A stretch of 64,000 nucleotides of DNA from Marinobacter salsuginis. Its GTDB lineage: Bacteria > Pseudomonadota > Gammaproteobacteria > Pseudomonadales > Oleiphilaceae. The notes beneath the pieces are model-generated. The model saw only the letters and a list, made by a program, of their open reading frames with translations. It was not told the DNA's origin and searched no databases. Positions 26,303-34,326 of this stretch are shown here, piece after piece. The stretch spans positions 186,001 through 250,000 of the forward strand of contig NZ_BGZH01000003.1 of the NCBI RefSeq assembly GCF_009617755.1, written 5' to 3'. The position numbers were made by a program, and so were the translations under genes. The number at the start of each line of letters is the position of its first letter. Position 1 is the first letter of the stretch.

Positions 26303-27202
26303 TTAGGCTTCTCTGCTGTCAGCATGCGCCTCAACGATCGCCCGAACACCTTCGTGGGCAGTTTTTCGGCCCCGAGTGATGGCAAACAACTCATCCATTA
26401 CCTCGTCGATTGAGGCAATCTGCTCTACCTCATACTGACGACACACCTCCTCACGGATTGATGTTGGTGCGGCAAAAACGCCATAGCCCTGGCTGCCAAA
26501 CACTTTGATCAGGGCGCTATCGTCGACACGGGCTACGAGTTTCATGCGGACCCCGTTCAGGGAGAACCAGTTCATCAACCGCTCGAAGTAAGGGGCGTCG
26601 GTGGCGTTGGCCAGCAGCGGCTGGCCATTGAGGGATTCCGGAAACCCTTTCCTCAGCTTTTTCGCGAGCTTCGGTGCGGCATACAGACTCATGCTGGACC
26701 CCGAAAGGGGATGCACTGTGAGGTTGCCATCTTCTTGCAGTTTCGGCATGCGGTCAGTCAGCACAAGGTCCAGCTCCTTGCGCTTCAGGCTCAGCACCAG
26801 GTCCTCGGTCCGGCCCGTCTGGCATTCCAGCTGAACGGAGCGCTCACCTGCCATAGCCGGTTGCAACAGGTAATAGGCAATCAATTTGTGAATGGAAGCC
26901 GATACGCCGGCGCGCAGGGTCAAGGGACGCTCGGAAGGATCAAGCCGGAGGGTTTCAGCAAGCTCGCCAGTCAGGGCGAAAATATCATCGGCGTAGCCGA
27001 GAATCAGCCGGCCAAGGTCCGTGAGAATAAGCTTGCGTCTCTCCCGGGAAAACAGGCGACCACCCACCGACGCCTCAAACGTCGCCAACTGACCGCTGAG
27101 CGTCTGCGGAGCCAGCTCCAGGACCTCGCTGGCGCGCGCGATCGACCCTTCCCTACTGATTACCCAGAAATAATACAGGTGGCGAAGATTCAACTGTTCC
27201 AT
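26303..27202 (-). CDS. LysR-type regulator, NhaR-like
   Basis: A 299-residue regulator. The N-terminal helix-turn-helix is NLRHLYYFWVISREGSIARASEVLELAPQTLSGQLATFEASVGGRLF. The NLRHLYYFW opening and the APQTLSGQL recognition helix are typical of NhaR-type LysR proteins, which sense ions or osmolarity in E. coli. The effector domain follows (LTLRAGVSASIHKLIAYYLL). It ends the block MFS-flavin reductase-regulator on the minus strand, 18 bases after the flavin reductase gene, so it is likely co-transcribed with it. Confidence 0.87.
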   Translation of the reverse strand: MEQLNLRHLYYFWVISREGSIARASEVLELAPQTLSGQLATFEASVGGRLFSRERRKLILTDLGRLILGYADDIFALTGELAETLRLDPSERPLTLRAGVSASIHKLIAYYLLQPAMAGERSVQLECQTGRTEDLVLSLKRKELDLVLTDRMPKLQEDGNLTVHPLSGSSMSLYAAPKLAKKLRKGFPESLNGQPLLANATDAPYFERLMNWFSLNGVRMKLVARVDDSALIKVFGSQGYGVFAAPTSIREEVCRQYEVEQIASIDEVMDELFAITRGRKTAHEGVRAIVEAHADSREA

Positions 27203-27220
27203 GGATCTGCCCTGTCAGCG

Positions 27221-27838
27221 TCAGGAGGGCCGCGGAATTTTGAGAATCTCACCGAAGGTGACATATTCGCTACCACCCAGGCGGCCAATGGGATCAATCG
27301 CAGCGCCGTCGAAGGTCAGACGATTCTTGTCATCGTAACGGGCCGCCGCATCCGATACCCAGACCCGGGTAACCTTCCCGAATACCAGCGACTGCGGCGC
27401 TGCACCAATTTCCTTGATGTCATAAAGCTCGCAGGCAAAGGCGACGTGACAGTCCTTGAGCCGGGGCAAGCCTGTACCCTCGAAATCCACCAGCTCCAGA
27501 TCAAGATTTTTGAGCTCCGATTCGCCATGGGGCAGCGTTCGTGAGGATTCCGTAACTGCGGCGGCGAGATCCCGATGGGCGATGTGAACCACAAAATGCT
27601 TTCTTGCCTCAATGTTGACCCGGGTGTCCTTGGAAACACCCTCCGCCGGCTTTTTACCAACCGAAATCATCAGCAGGGGTGGATTGCTGGTAATGGGCGT
27701 GAAAAAAGAGAACGGCGCCAGATTGAAGTCGCCGTCCGGATTTTCACTCAGCACCCAGGCCACCGGTCGGGGGATAACCGTCTGGGTCAGGATGTGGTAG
27801 GCGTCCTTCGGATCCATACCCTCGAAATCTATCAGCAT
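27221..27838 (-). CDS. Flavin reductase-like flavoprotein (FMN-binding split barrel)
   Basis: A 205-residue protein. VIPRPVAWVLSENPDGDFNLAPFSFFTPITSNPPLLMISVG is the classic flavin reductase-like opening, and the GRLGGSEYVTFGEIL ending is typical of this subgroup. ATG at 27838 overlaps the MFS stop by one base (TAATG), so the two are coupled. Such proteins bind FMN and often serve oxygenases, but no oxygenase lies nearby; the partner is unknown. Confidence 0.87.
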   Translation of the reverse strand: MLIDFEGMDPKDAYHILTQTVIPRPVAWVLSENPDGDFNLAPFSFFTPITSNPPLLMISVGKKPAEGVSKDTRVNIEARKHFVVHIAHRDLAAAVTESSRTLPHGESELKNLDLELVDFEGTGLPRLKDCHVAFACELYDIKEIGAAPQSLVFGKVTRVWVSDAAARYDDKNRLTFDGAAIDPIGRLGGSEYVTFGEILKIPRPS

Positions 27839-29034
27839 TATTCTCTCCCTTTGACGGCGGCTTCGGGCGCTCGTTCGCGCAACAGCCACAGAGTCATCAA
27901 CAACCCGTGAATTATGAGGAATGGCACTGCAACCATAACCAGGCCGCCCCACCCCAGCCAGCTCAGAATAGCGCCGGCAGACAGCGCAGCGGTGGCCTGG
28001 GAGCCAAAGACCATCATGTCGTTCAGACCCTGAACCCGGAAACGTTCGGCATCCCGGTACCCCCGGGGCAGCAGCGTTGTGCCGCCAACAAAGAGAAAAT
28101 TCCAACCGACACCGAGTAACAGGAGCGCTGAAAGGTAATGGTGAAAACTCACGCCACTGGCCGCCAGGCCGATGCAGCCCAAATACGCCAGCAATCCCGC
28201 GGCCATCATCAGCGGTATGCCCACAACTCGGGTCAGCCAGCCGCTGATCAGCGAGGGTAAATACATGGCCATGATATGAAGCTGGATCACGCGCTTGGCG
28301 TCGTCCAGATCATGCCCGGCCATCTCGGTCATACTCAGCGGCGTTGCTGTCATTATGAAACTCATCACCGCATAGCCAATGGCGGCCGCACTGACGGCAG
28401 CCCAAACCAGTGGGTTGCCGAGAATTTCCCGCAAGGGACGCCCTCCGCCAGGCCGCGTTTCCTGTACTCGCTCAGCGCCGGCCCGGTAGCCAGCACCAAG
28501 AATCAACAGGGCTGCGGCCTGAACCACGGCGAGCCCAACCCAGCTGATCAGAAACGGATACCGCTCGGCTGCGCCGCTTCCCAGCCCTGCCACTTCCGGC
28601 CCGAGCCAGGCCGCGACCAGACCACCCAGCAGCACACGGGCGGCGGCAGAGCCGGCCATACCCTGTGCCACGGATTCCATGGCGGCAAACCGGTATTGGT
28701 GAACGACCGCAAGGCCGGTACCACCGACCACTGCCGCCAGACACAGCAGTGAAAACAGACCGGACCAGGAGGCCAACGCTCCGAGAAGACCGGCGAGGAT
28801 GCCCATGACCGCACCGAGCAGCATCACGCGCTTGCGGCCCATGCGTTCCATCAACCAGGTTGCAGGTTTGATGGCCAGTACAGTACCGACTACCACCAGA
28901 CCGACGGGCAGCGTTGCATATTCAGGCGCTGGAGCCAGCAATCGTCCCTGGATGCTGCCGATAAACACAATAAAAGGCGCGGTGCACATGGCGAGCGCCT
29001 GGGCAGCAACCAGGACCCAGACATTAAGGGGCAT
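27838..29034 (-). CDS. Major facilitator superfamily transporter
   Basis: A 398-residue protein with about twelve hydrophobic segments. The loop between helices 2 and 3 reads KPATWLMERMGRKRVMLLGAVMG, the MFS signature (usually D-R-x-G-R-R/K). The opening VWVLVAAQALAMCTAPFIVFIGSIQG is like small uncharacterised exporters. It starts the unit with the flavin reductase and NhaR-like genes and follows cheR by only 3 bases, so read-through from the chemotaxis genes is possible. The substrate is unknown. Confidence 0.85.
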   Translation of the reverse strand: MPLNVWVLVAAQALAMCTAPFIVFIGSIQGRLLAPAPEYATLPVGLVVVGTVLAIKPATWLMERMGRKRVMLLGAVMGILAGLLGALASWSGLFSLLCLAAVVGGTGLAVVHQYRFAAMESVAQGMAGSAAARVLLGGLVAAWLGPEVAGLGSGAAERYPFLISWVGLAVVQAAALLILGAGYRAGAERVQETRPGGGRPLREILGNPLVWAAVSAAAIGYAVMSFIMTATPLSMTEMAGHDLDDAKRVIQLHIMAMYLPSLISGWLTRVVGIPLMMAAGLLAYLGCIGLAASGVSFHHYLSALLLLGVGWNFLFVGGTTLLPRGYRDAERFRVQGLNDMMVFGSQATAALSAGAILSWLGWGGLVMVAVPFLIIHGLLMTLWLLRERAPEAAVKGRE

Positions 29035-29037
29035 GGG

Positions 29038-29865
29038 CTACTTTTTCCTGTAGATGATTCCGGGATGGCACTGCACCATCTCGTAGAGGTGAGGCAAACC
29101 GTTCAGCGATTCGGAGGCACCCAGAACAAGGTAGCCGCCGGGATTCAGGGTGGCGTGCATCCGGGTAAGGATGTCCTTCTTGAGATCTGCGGAAAAATAG
29201 ATCAAAACATTCCGGCACATCACGATGTCGAACTTGCCGAGCATGTAGCGCTCAAGCAGGTTCAATTCCTTGAACTCCACCATACTCCGGATTTGCGGCT
29301 TGATTTGCCAGCCGCCATTCAGGGACGGGGTGAAGAACTGCTTTTGTCGCTCCGGTGACAGGCCCCGGCCAATGGCGATCATCTCGTATTCACCCTTGCG
29401 GGCGACTTCCAGAACGCTTTTGGAGATATCCGTGGCCGTGATTTTCACGTCGCGAAGCTTCCCGGGCCTCGCACGCCGGAATTCTTCCACGATCATGGCG
29501 ATGGAGTAGGGTTCCTGACCTGTTGAGCAGGCCGCCGACCAGATACGAAGGGGTTGGGCGGTTTTGCGCTCAGCGAACTCGGGAAGCAGTTTTTCCTGGA
29601 GAATCCGGAAAGGGTGATTGTCGCGGAACCACAGGGTTTCATTGGTGGTCATCGCATCGATGACCACCTCCTTCAGGCCGCCCCGCCCGGGACGCTTGAG
29701 GCGATCAAGGAGTTCACCCAGGGTATTCAGACTGTTCTCTTCGAGAATCCTGCGCAGCCTGCTTTTTACCAGGTACTGTTTGTTCTCGCCGAGTAAAATC
29801 CCACAGGCATCCTGCAGGAACGATTTGAAGGCTTCATATTCCTGTGGCGTTATTTCCGCTTTCAT
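29038..29865 (-). CDS. cheR: Chemotaxis protein methyltransferase CheR
   Basis: A 275-residue enzyme that methylates glutamates of chemoreceptors using SAM. The N-terminal helical domain (EYEAFKSFLQDACGILLGENKQYLVKSRL) is followed by the SAM-binding domain with RIWSAACSTGQEPYSIAM and FDIVMCRNVLIYF, the family hallmarks. It follows cheV by 37 bases. The pair sits beside flgA, flgM and flgN as in pseudomonads. Confidence 0.95.
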   Translation of the reverse strand: MKAEITPQEYEAFKSFLQDACGILLGENKQYLVKSRLRRILEENSLNTLGELLDRLKRPGRGGLKEVVIDAMTTNETLWFRDNHPFRILQEKLLPEFAERKTAQPLRIWSAACSTGQEPYSIAMIVEEFRRARPGKLRDVKITATDISKSVLEVARKGEYEMIAIGRGLSPERQKQFFTPSLNGGWQIKPQIRSMVEFKELNLLERYMLGKFDIVMCRNVLIYFSADLKKDILTRMHATLNPGGYLVLGASESLNGLPHLYEMVQCHPGIIYRKK

Positions 29866-29902
29866 TGGATCTCTGTTCTGAGTGAATCTTCGAGCGGCGC
29901 CA

Positions 29903-30832
29903 TCAACCCTGGTCGATGATCTCCATTACCCGCTCCGCCAGCTCGTCCGGACTGAACTTTGCCATAAAGTCGTCGGCCCCGACCTTCTTCACCATCGCCT
30001 GATTGAACACACCACTGAGGGAGGTGTGCAGCATAACAAACATATCGGATAGAGCCGGGTCATCTTTTACTTTGGTTACCAGCGTATACCCGTCCATTTC
30101 CGGCATCTCGACATCAGAAATGATCAATGAGAAATGGTCTTTCGCACGGGAGCCGTCCGCAGTGATTTCTTTCAGATACTCGAATGCCTGCTTGCCATCA
30201 TTTTTAAGCACAACCTCCATGCCTATTGCCGTCAGGCACCGCTGTATCTGGCGACGTGCGACAGAGGAGTCATCCACTACCAATACCGGAAGATGCCCGG
30301 GCACCCGCTCTGCGCTCTTGCTCAGTACAGCCTCGGTCACGTCTTCACCAAGCGGAGAAACTTCCGAAAGAATCTTTTCTACATCTATGATTTCTATAAG
30401 CTTATCATCAATTTTTGTTACAGCGGTAAGATATACATCCTTGCCTGCCCCTTTCGGTGGCGGCAGAATTTCCTCCCAGTTCATGTTCATGATCCGCTCA
30501 ACGCCGGTAACCAGGAAGCCCTGCGTTTTGCGATTGTATTCAGTGATGATTACGAAACTGGTCGCCAACTCGTCCTGGGGAATGCCGGGCAAACCAATAG
30601 CCATGCTTAAATCGATAATGGGAATCGTCTCACCACGACTATGAGCGACGCCACGAACTACCGGCCGACTATTGGGCAGCGACGATAGCTTGGGGCACTG
30701 CAGGACCTCTTTCACTTTGAAGACGTTAATACCGTATATCTGCCGTCCCCTCAGGCGGAAAAGAAGCAGCTCAAGACGGTTTTTCCCGACCATCTGAGTG
30801 CGCTGGTTAACACTGTCCAATACCCCTGCCAT
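29903..30832 (-). CDS. cheV: Chemotaxis coupling protein CheV (CheW-receiver fusion)
   Basis: A 309-residue protein. Residues about 20-160 form a CheW domain (LELLLFRLRGRQIYGINVFKVKEVL). Residues about 175-305 form a receiver domain with VLVVDDSSVARRQI, the phospho-acceptor Asp in LIISDVEMPEMDGY, and MLHTSLSG. CheV couples receptors to CheA and tunes the signal by phosphorylation. It is divergent from flgA, with a 188-base gap holding the inverted repeat TGACGG/CCGTCA (30899-30914). Confidence 0.95.
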   Translation of the reverse strand: MAGVLDSVNQRTQMVGKNRLELLLFRLRGRQIYGINVFKVKEVLQCPKLSSLPNSRPVVRGVAHSRGETIPIIDLSMAIGLPGIPQDELATSFVIITEYNRKTQGFLVTGVERIMNMNWEEILPPPKGAGKDVYLTAVTKIDDKLIEIIDVEKILSEVSPLGEDVTEAVLSKSAERVPGHLPVLVVDDSSVARRQIQRCLTAIGMEVVLKNDGKQAFEYLKEITADGSRAKDHFSLIISDVEMPEMDGYTLVTKVKDDPALSDMFVMLHTSLSGVFNQAMVKKVGADDFMAKFSPDELAERVMEIIDQG

Positions 30833-31020
30833 TTCGATTCTCCTGGCCTGCCGGAATTACAACGGCATATATCTTGCTGGTCACTGAATAATAGCGTGAT
30901 TGACGGAAAGCCGTCATATCAGCGGCGGATTAGCCCGTTTAACGGCCACTGCCATCGAATCCTTAGCCGGATTCGGGCTTTTCTGCCTTGTTGTTGACAG
31001 CATAGGACAAACTGCTACGT

Positions 31021-31722
31021 ATGCGCACCACCAAATTGGCTCTGATACTGCTAATGTCTTGCTTGAGCGCCCCGCTGCTGGCTGACACAACCGCTGAACA
31101 GATTCGCCAGGCGACACTGGAATTTCTTGACGGCTTCGCCAGAGAACAGGCCGCAGAAGGCTACACCGTATCCTTTGAACCGGGCTCCATCGACGACCGA
31201 CTTGCACTCGCGGAATGCGAGAAGCCCTTGAGTGTCGAATTCAGTGGAGATCCCTGGAAAAGCACCAGCCCTTCGATGCAGGTGGCCTGCGAAGGATCAA
31301 GGCCCTGGCGGATGTTTGTGACGGCTTCCGTTTCCATCCACGGGCCGGCCCTTGTGGCGGCAAGACCGCTGACACGGGGAGAACGGGTAACCGAAGGCCT
31401 CCTGACCAAGCAGTCCGTTGAAATCAATGCCTCCCGGCGCGGCGTCATTACCGACGCGCAACAGGCCATTGGCATGGAAGTGCGCCGGTCGGTCAACGCA
31501 GGCTCGCTGATCACGCCGGATATGCTCTCCGCGCCAAATGCCGTGGAACGGGGCGACCATGTTATCATCACCGCCAAAACGGGCGGATTCTCAGTGCGTT
31601 CGCGCGGGAAGGCCCTTGCCAGCGCAGGGGTTGGCGAACAGGTTCTGGTTGAGAATCTGCGATCCTCCCGCACTATCAAGGCCAGCGTTGTTGCGCCAGG
31701 TCATGTCGAAATCCCGATGTAA
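31021..31722 (+). CDS. flgA: Flagellar basal body P-ring formation protein FlgA
   Basis: A 233-residue periplasmic chaperone for P-ring assembly. The signal peptide MRTTKLALILLMSCLSAPLLA precedes the mature part. The C-terminal SAF domain reads VAARPLTRGERVTEGLL, then GMEVRRSVNAGSLITPDML and GDHVIITAKTGGFSVRSRGKALASAGVGE, the conserved FlgA pattern. It lies between cheV (divergent) and flgM. Confidence 0.92.
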   Translation: MRTTKLALILLMSCLSAPLLADTTAEQIRQATLEFLDGFAREQAAEGYTVSFEPGSIDDRLALAECEKPLSVEFSGDPWKSTSPSMQVACEGSRPWRMFVTASVSIHGPALVAARPLTRGERVTEGLLTKQSVEINASRRGVITDAQQAIGMEVRRSVNAGSLITPDMLSAPNAVERGDHVIITAKTGGFSVRSRGKALASAGVGEQVLVENLRSSRTIKASVVAPGHVEIPM

Positions 31723-31810
31723 GCCCGGCTCGGCATGAGCTTGCCGGTGCGGCAAATCCCTGCCGGAAACCCGGTAGAAAAAAAGAGACGAAAAAACTAC
31801 TGAAAATTAC

Positions 31811-31837
31811 TAAAGGTTTTCGCGGCCCCGCCGTTAA
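31811..31837 (+). promoter_or_regulatory. Sigma-28 (FliA) promoter for flgM
   Basis: TAAAGGTT, then exactly 11 bases, then GCCGTTAA. The flagellar consensus is TAAAGTTT-N11-GCCGATAA, so this is a near match. It lies 61 bases before the flgM start. Confidence 0.82.
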
Positions 31838-31898
31838 GAAGACATAAACTCGAGTAAGCGCTGCATTCACGCGGCGCGACAGGCAAGCAGGTACAGAT

Positions 31899-32225
31899 AT
31901 GTCAGTTGACTTAAATGGAATTGGCCCCGGCCAGGTCAACACCCAGAGAACCACGGCCGACAAAAGCGCCGGCACCCAGAATACCCAGCCGGCGACCAAC
32001 GAACAGGCGAAAACCCAGGCCCAGGGTGCCCGGGGCGAGAACGTGAGCCTGAGCAATCAGGCCAAGAATCTCAAACAGCTTGAACAGAAGCTGGGCGATT
32101 ATCCGGAAATGGATGACGACCGCATCGAACAGATCCGCTCCGCCCTGGAGAACGGAACCTACAAGATTGACGCCGAGAAACTGGCCCAGAAAATGCTTGA
32201 GATGGATGAAAGCATTTTCGGGTGA
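31899..32225 (+). CDS. flgM: Anti-sigma-28 factor FlgM
   Basis: A 108-residue protein. The N-terminal half is disordered and rich in T, Q and A; the sigma-28-binding C-terminal half reads VSLSNQAKNLKQLEQKLGDYPEMDDDRIEQIRSALENGTYKIDAEKLAQKMLEMD. FlgM holds FliA inactive until it is exported through the finished hook. A sigma-28 promoter precedes it, giving the usual feedback loop. Confidence 0.93.
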   Translation: MSVDLNGIGPGQVNTQRTTADKSAGTQNTQPATNEQAKTQAQGARGENVSLSNQAKNLKQLEQKLGDYPEMDDDRIEQIRSALENGTYKIDAEKLAQKMLEMDESIFG

Positions 32226-32232
32226 GTAAACC

Positions 32233-32703
32233 ATGGCCGCAATCGATGATCTGAAGACCCTTCTTTCCCAGGATGTCAGTCAGCTGGAGACGCTGGCTGA
32301 TATTCTCGAAAAAGAAAAGACATGCCTTGCCAGTTCCGACCTCCGACAGCTGGAAACTCTGACCAAAGAGAAAAACGAGCTTCTGGGTGCCGTTCGCGAA
32401 CGCGCCAAACAGAAAATCCGGACATTGGTCCAGATGGGATACCGCCCGGAAGGCGGCGAGCCTTCCCGTTTTATCCGCAGCGGCGGCTTTTCTGAGCTGT
32501 TCCAGCTCTGGCAGGAAGCGGATCAGAAACTCCGGGCCTGTCAGACGCTGAACCAGACCAACGGTCGGGTGATAAGCCATTTGCAAAAACGCCTGTCCCG
32601 GCTTACCGACATCTTCCGTGGCGCCACCGGTCAGCAAAAGCTGTACGGTGCCCAAGGCCAGCAGACCACAGTTTCCAGCAGCACAGTGCTTGCCAGCGCC
32701 TGA
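32233..32703 (+). CDS. flgN: Flagellar export chaperone FlgN
   Basis: A 156-residue helical protein with ETLADILEKEKTCLASSDLRQLETLTKEKNELL near the start, the FlgN pattern. It chaperones the hook-filament junction proteins FlgK and FlgL for export. It follows flgM by 7 bases. Confidence 0.9.
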   Translation: MAAIDDLKTLLSQDVSQLETLADILEKEKTCLASSDLRQLETLTKEKNELLGAVRERAKQKIRTLVQMGYRPEGGEPSRFIRSGGFSELFQLWQEADQKLRACQTLNQTNGRVISHLQKRLSRLTDIFRGATGQQKLYGAQGQQTTVSSSTVLASA

Positions 32704-32733
32704 GCAGGGCCCTGGCAGGCAACGCTTTTTACT

Positions 32734-33483
32734 TCATCGGGTATAGATTGTCATCTGGGAGTCCGGATGGAAGCGGATGTCGTGGATACTCACGTTACCC
32801 ATTGAGGCACCCTGGCTACCGCTGACCCGGATATTGTCCATGCGGATTTCCTCGATGCGCTCGGGGAACGCAAGCATCAAGGCGCCATCCTCCCTCACCC
32901 GATAGCGCGGCTCCCCCTCGCGGTAGTGGACACCGGAAATGGTCAGGTCCGAGTCGAGGAAGTTGAGGACCGGTACAAAAATATTGGCGGTAAGTTTCAG
33001 CCCCTCGATGACATCTGGGGATCCGTCTGCGCCCTGTTCGCCGTCACCCGCCGGATTCTCAACCATATCGCGTACAATACCGATACGCTCCAGCAGGTTC
33101 GGGTCTCCCTGACCTGAGACGGCCGCCAGCTCAGTCTCGCTCAATGGAGCGAGCTTACCGCGCTCATACAATTCACCAGCCTCCAGCGATGCCTGGGACG
33201 CTTCGGCCGAATTGCTCGCCGCAAAGGTGACCAGGGGCTGGAATGGCAGCGTTACCGCTGTGACGAGCGCCGCAGCGTTGCGATACCGGGACTGGTGCTT
33301 CAGGACCCGGTGAAGTTCTTTTTCGCTGATCCAGCCGGCCTGGATGAACACCTCACCCAGACGCTGTCCGGTTTCGCGCTGGAGCTTCAGGCCCTCATCC
33401 AGTTGTTTCTCGGACAGGTAGCCGCGATTAACAAGCAGCCGCCCGAGGCGTGACTTTTCTTCAAATCCCTGACGGATTCTCAC
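32734..33483 (-). CDS. MshEN-domain membrane protein of unknown function
   Basis: A 249-residue protein. Residues about 10-65 resemble the N-terminal domain of type II secretion and pilus ATPases (LGRLLVNRGYLSEKQLDEGLKLQ, then RLGEVFIQAGWISEKELHRVLKHQ), two repeats of the MshEN kind. There is no ATPase domain. A hydrophobic stretch (AAALVTAVTLPFQPLVTFAA) follows, then PLSETELAAVSGQG, a motif seen in exported DUF6160-like proteins, and a beta-rich C-terminus. MshEN repeats can bind cyclic di-GMP, so this may be a cyclic-di-GMP-linked surface factor; that is inference. Confidence 0.65.
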   Translation of the reverse strand: MRIRQGFEEKSRLGRLLVNRGYLSEKQLDEGLKLQRETGQRLGEVFIQAGWISEKELHRVLKHQSRYRNAAALVTAVTLPFQPLVTFAASNSAEASQASLEAGELYERGKLAPLSETELAAVSGQGDPNLLERIGIVRDMVENPAGDGEQGADGSPDVIEGLKLTANIFVPVLNFLDSDLTISGVHYREGEPRYRVREDGALMLAFPERIEEIRMDNIRVSGSQGASMGNVSIHDIRFHPDSQMTIYTR

Positions 33484-33701
33484 CCAGTGTCTCCTTTTGA
33501 ACAGTGAAAACCGTACAACCCGGCTCGGCTAATGTGATCCATGCTTTCCGATACCCGGAATGTTAGACGATCACAACGCAATGTGCGTGGATACAGTCAT
33601 CGTTTTACCATCCCCTTCTGGTAAGATCTGGCACCTGATAACAGAATTCGCTGAATTGTCGCAGCTAAAACGCCTGCGCATAACACAGAGAGCGGTTGCA
33701 A

Positions 33702-34322
33702 ATGACAAACTTGGTAAAACCCCTGAAAACTGTGACACCCGTACTGCTGATGGCTCTCGCCTTGCTGGTGCCGGCCTCCTGGGCAATGGCCCAGACCAAT
33801 GAGCAGCCCGCCAACGAGCCACTGCCAATCGTTCGCATGGTGACCAGCGAGGGCGTAATCGAGCTCCAGCTGCGACCGGATGTCGCCCCGGATACGGTTG
33901 CCAATTTCCTGCAGTACGCCCGGGAGGGTTTCTTCGACGGCACCATTTTTCACCGCGTTATCCCCGGATTCATGATCCAGGGCGGCGGGTTTACCGAGGA
34001 GCTGTCCCGGAAATCGACCCGCGCCCCGATCCGCAATGAAGCCACAAAAACCCTGCCGAACCTTCGTGGAACCATTGCCATGGCGCGAACCAGTGCGCCG
34101 GATTCTGCAACGTCACAGTTCTTTATCAATCTCACGGACAACGGGTTTCTGAATGCCGGCGTCCGCGGCCCGGGCTATGCGGTTTTTGGCAAGGTCACCC
34201 AGGGCATGGGTGTTGTCGATGCCATCGCCCGCAAACAGACCACCCGGAAACAGGGCATGGCCGACGTGCCGGTGGAACCTGTGACCATCGAAACCGTCAC
34301 CGTGGTTGAATCCGAAGGCTGA
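33702..34322 (+). CDS. ppiA: Periplasmic cyclophilin-type peptidyl-prolyl isomerase
   Basis: A 206-residue protein with a signal peptide ending WAMAQ near residue 31. The cyclophilin core has the FHRVIPGFMIQGGGF active site, MARTSAPDSATSQFFINL and the later GYAVFGKVTQGMGVVD. It speeds proline isomerisation during periplasmic folding. ATG at 33702 is used. It ends five bases before the GTG of mnmC. Confidence 0.9.
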   Translation: MTNLVKPLKTVTPVLLMALALLVPASWAMAQTNEQPANEPLPIVRMVTSEGVIELQLRPDVAPDTVANFLQYAREGFFDGTIFHRVIPGFMIQGGGFTEELSRKSTRAPIRNEATKTLPNLRGTIAMARTSAPDSATSQFFINLTDNGFLNAGVRGPGYAVFGKVTQGMGVVDAIARKQTTRKQGMADVPVEPVTIETVTVVESEG

Positions 34323-34326
34323 CACC

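Noticed and set aside
30994-31021. TTGACA with TACGTA 16 bases later before flgA
   Set aside because: The -10 box would overlap the flgA start codon, so transcription would begin inside the gene.
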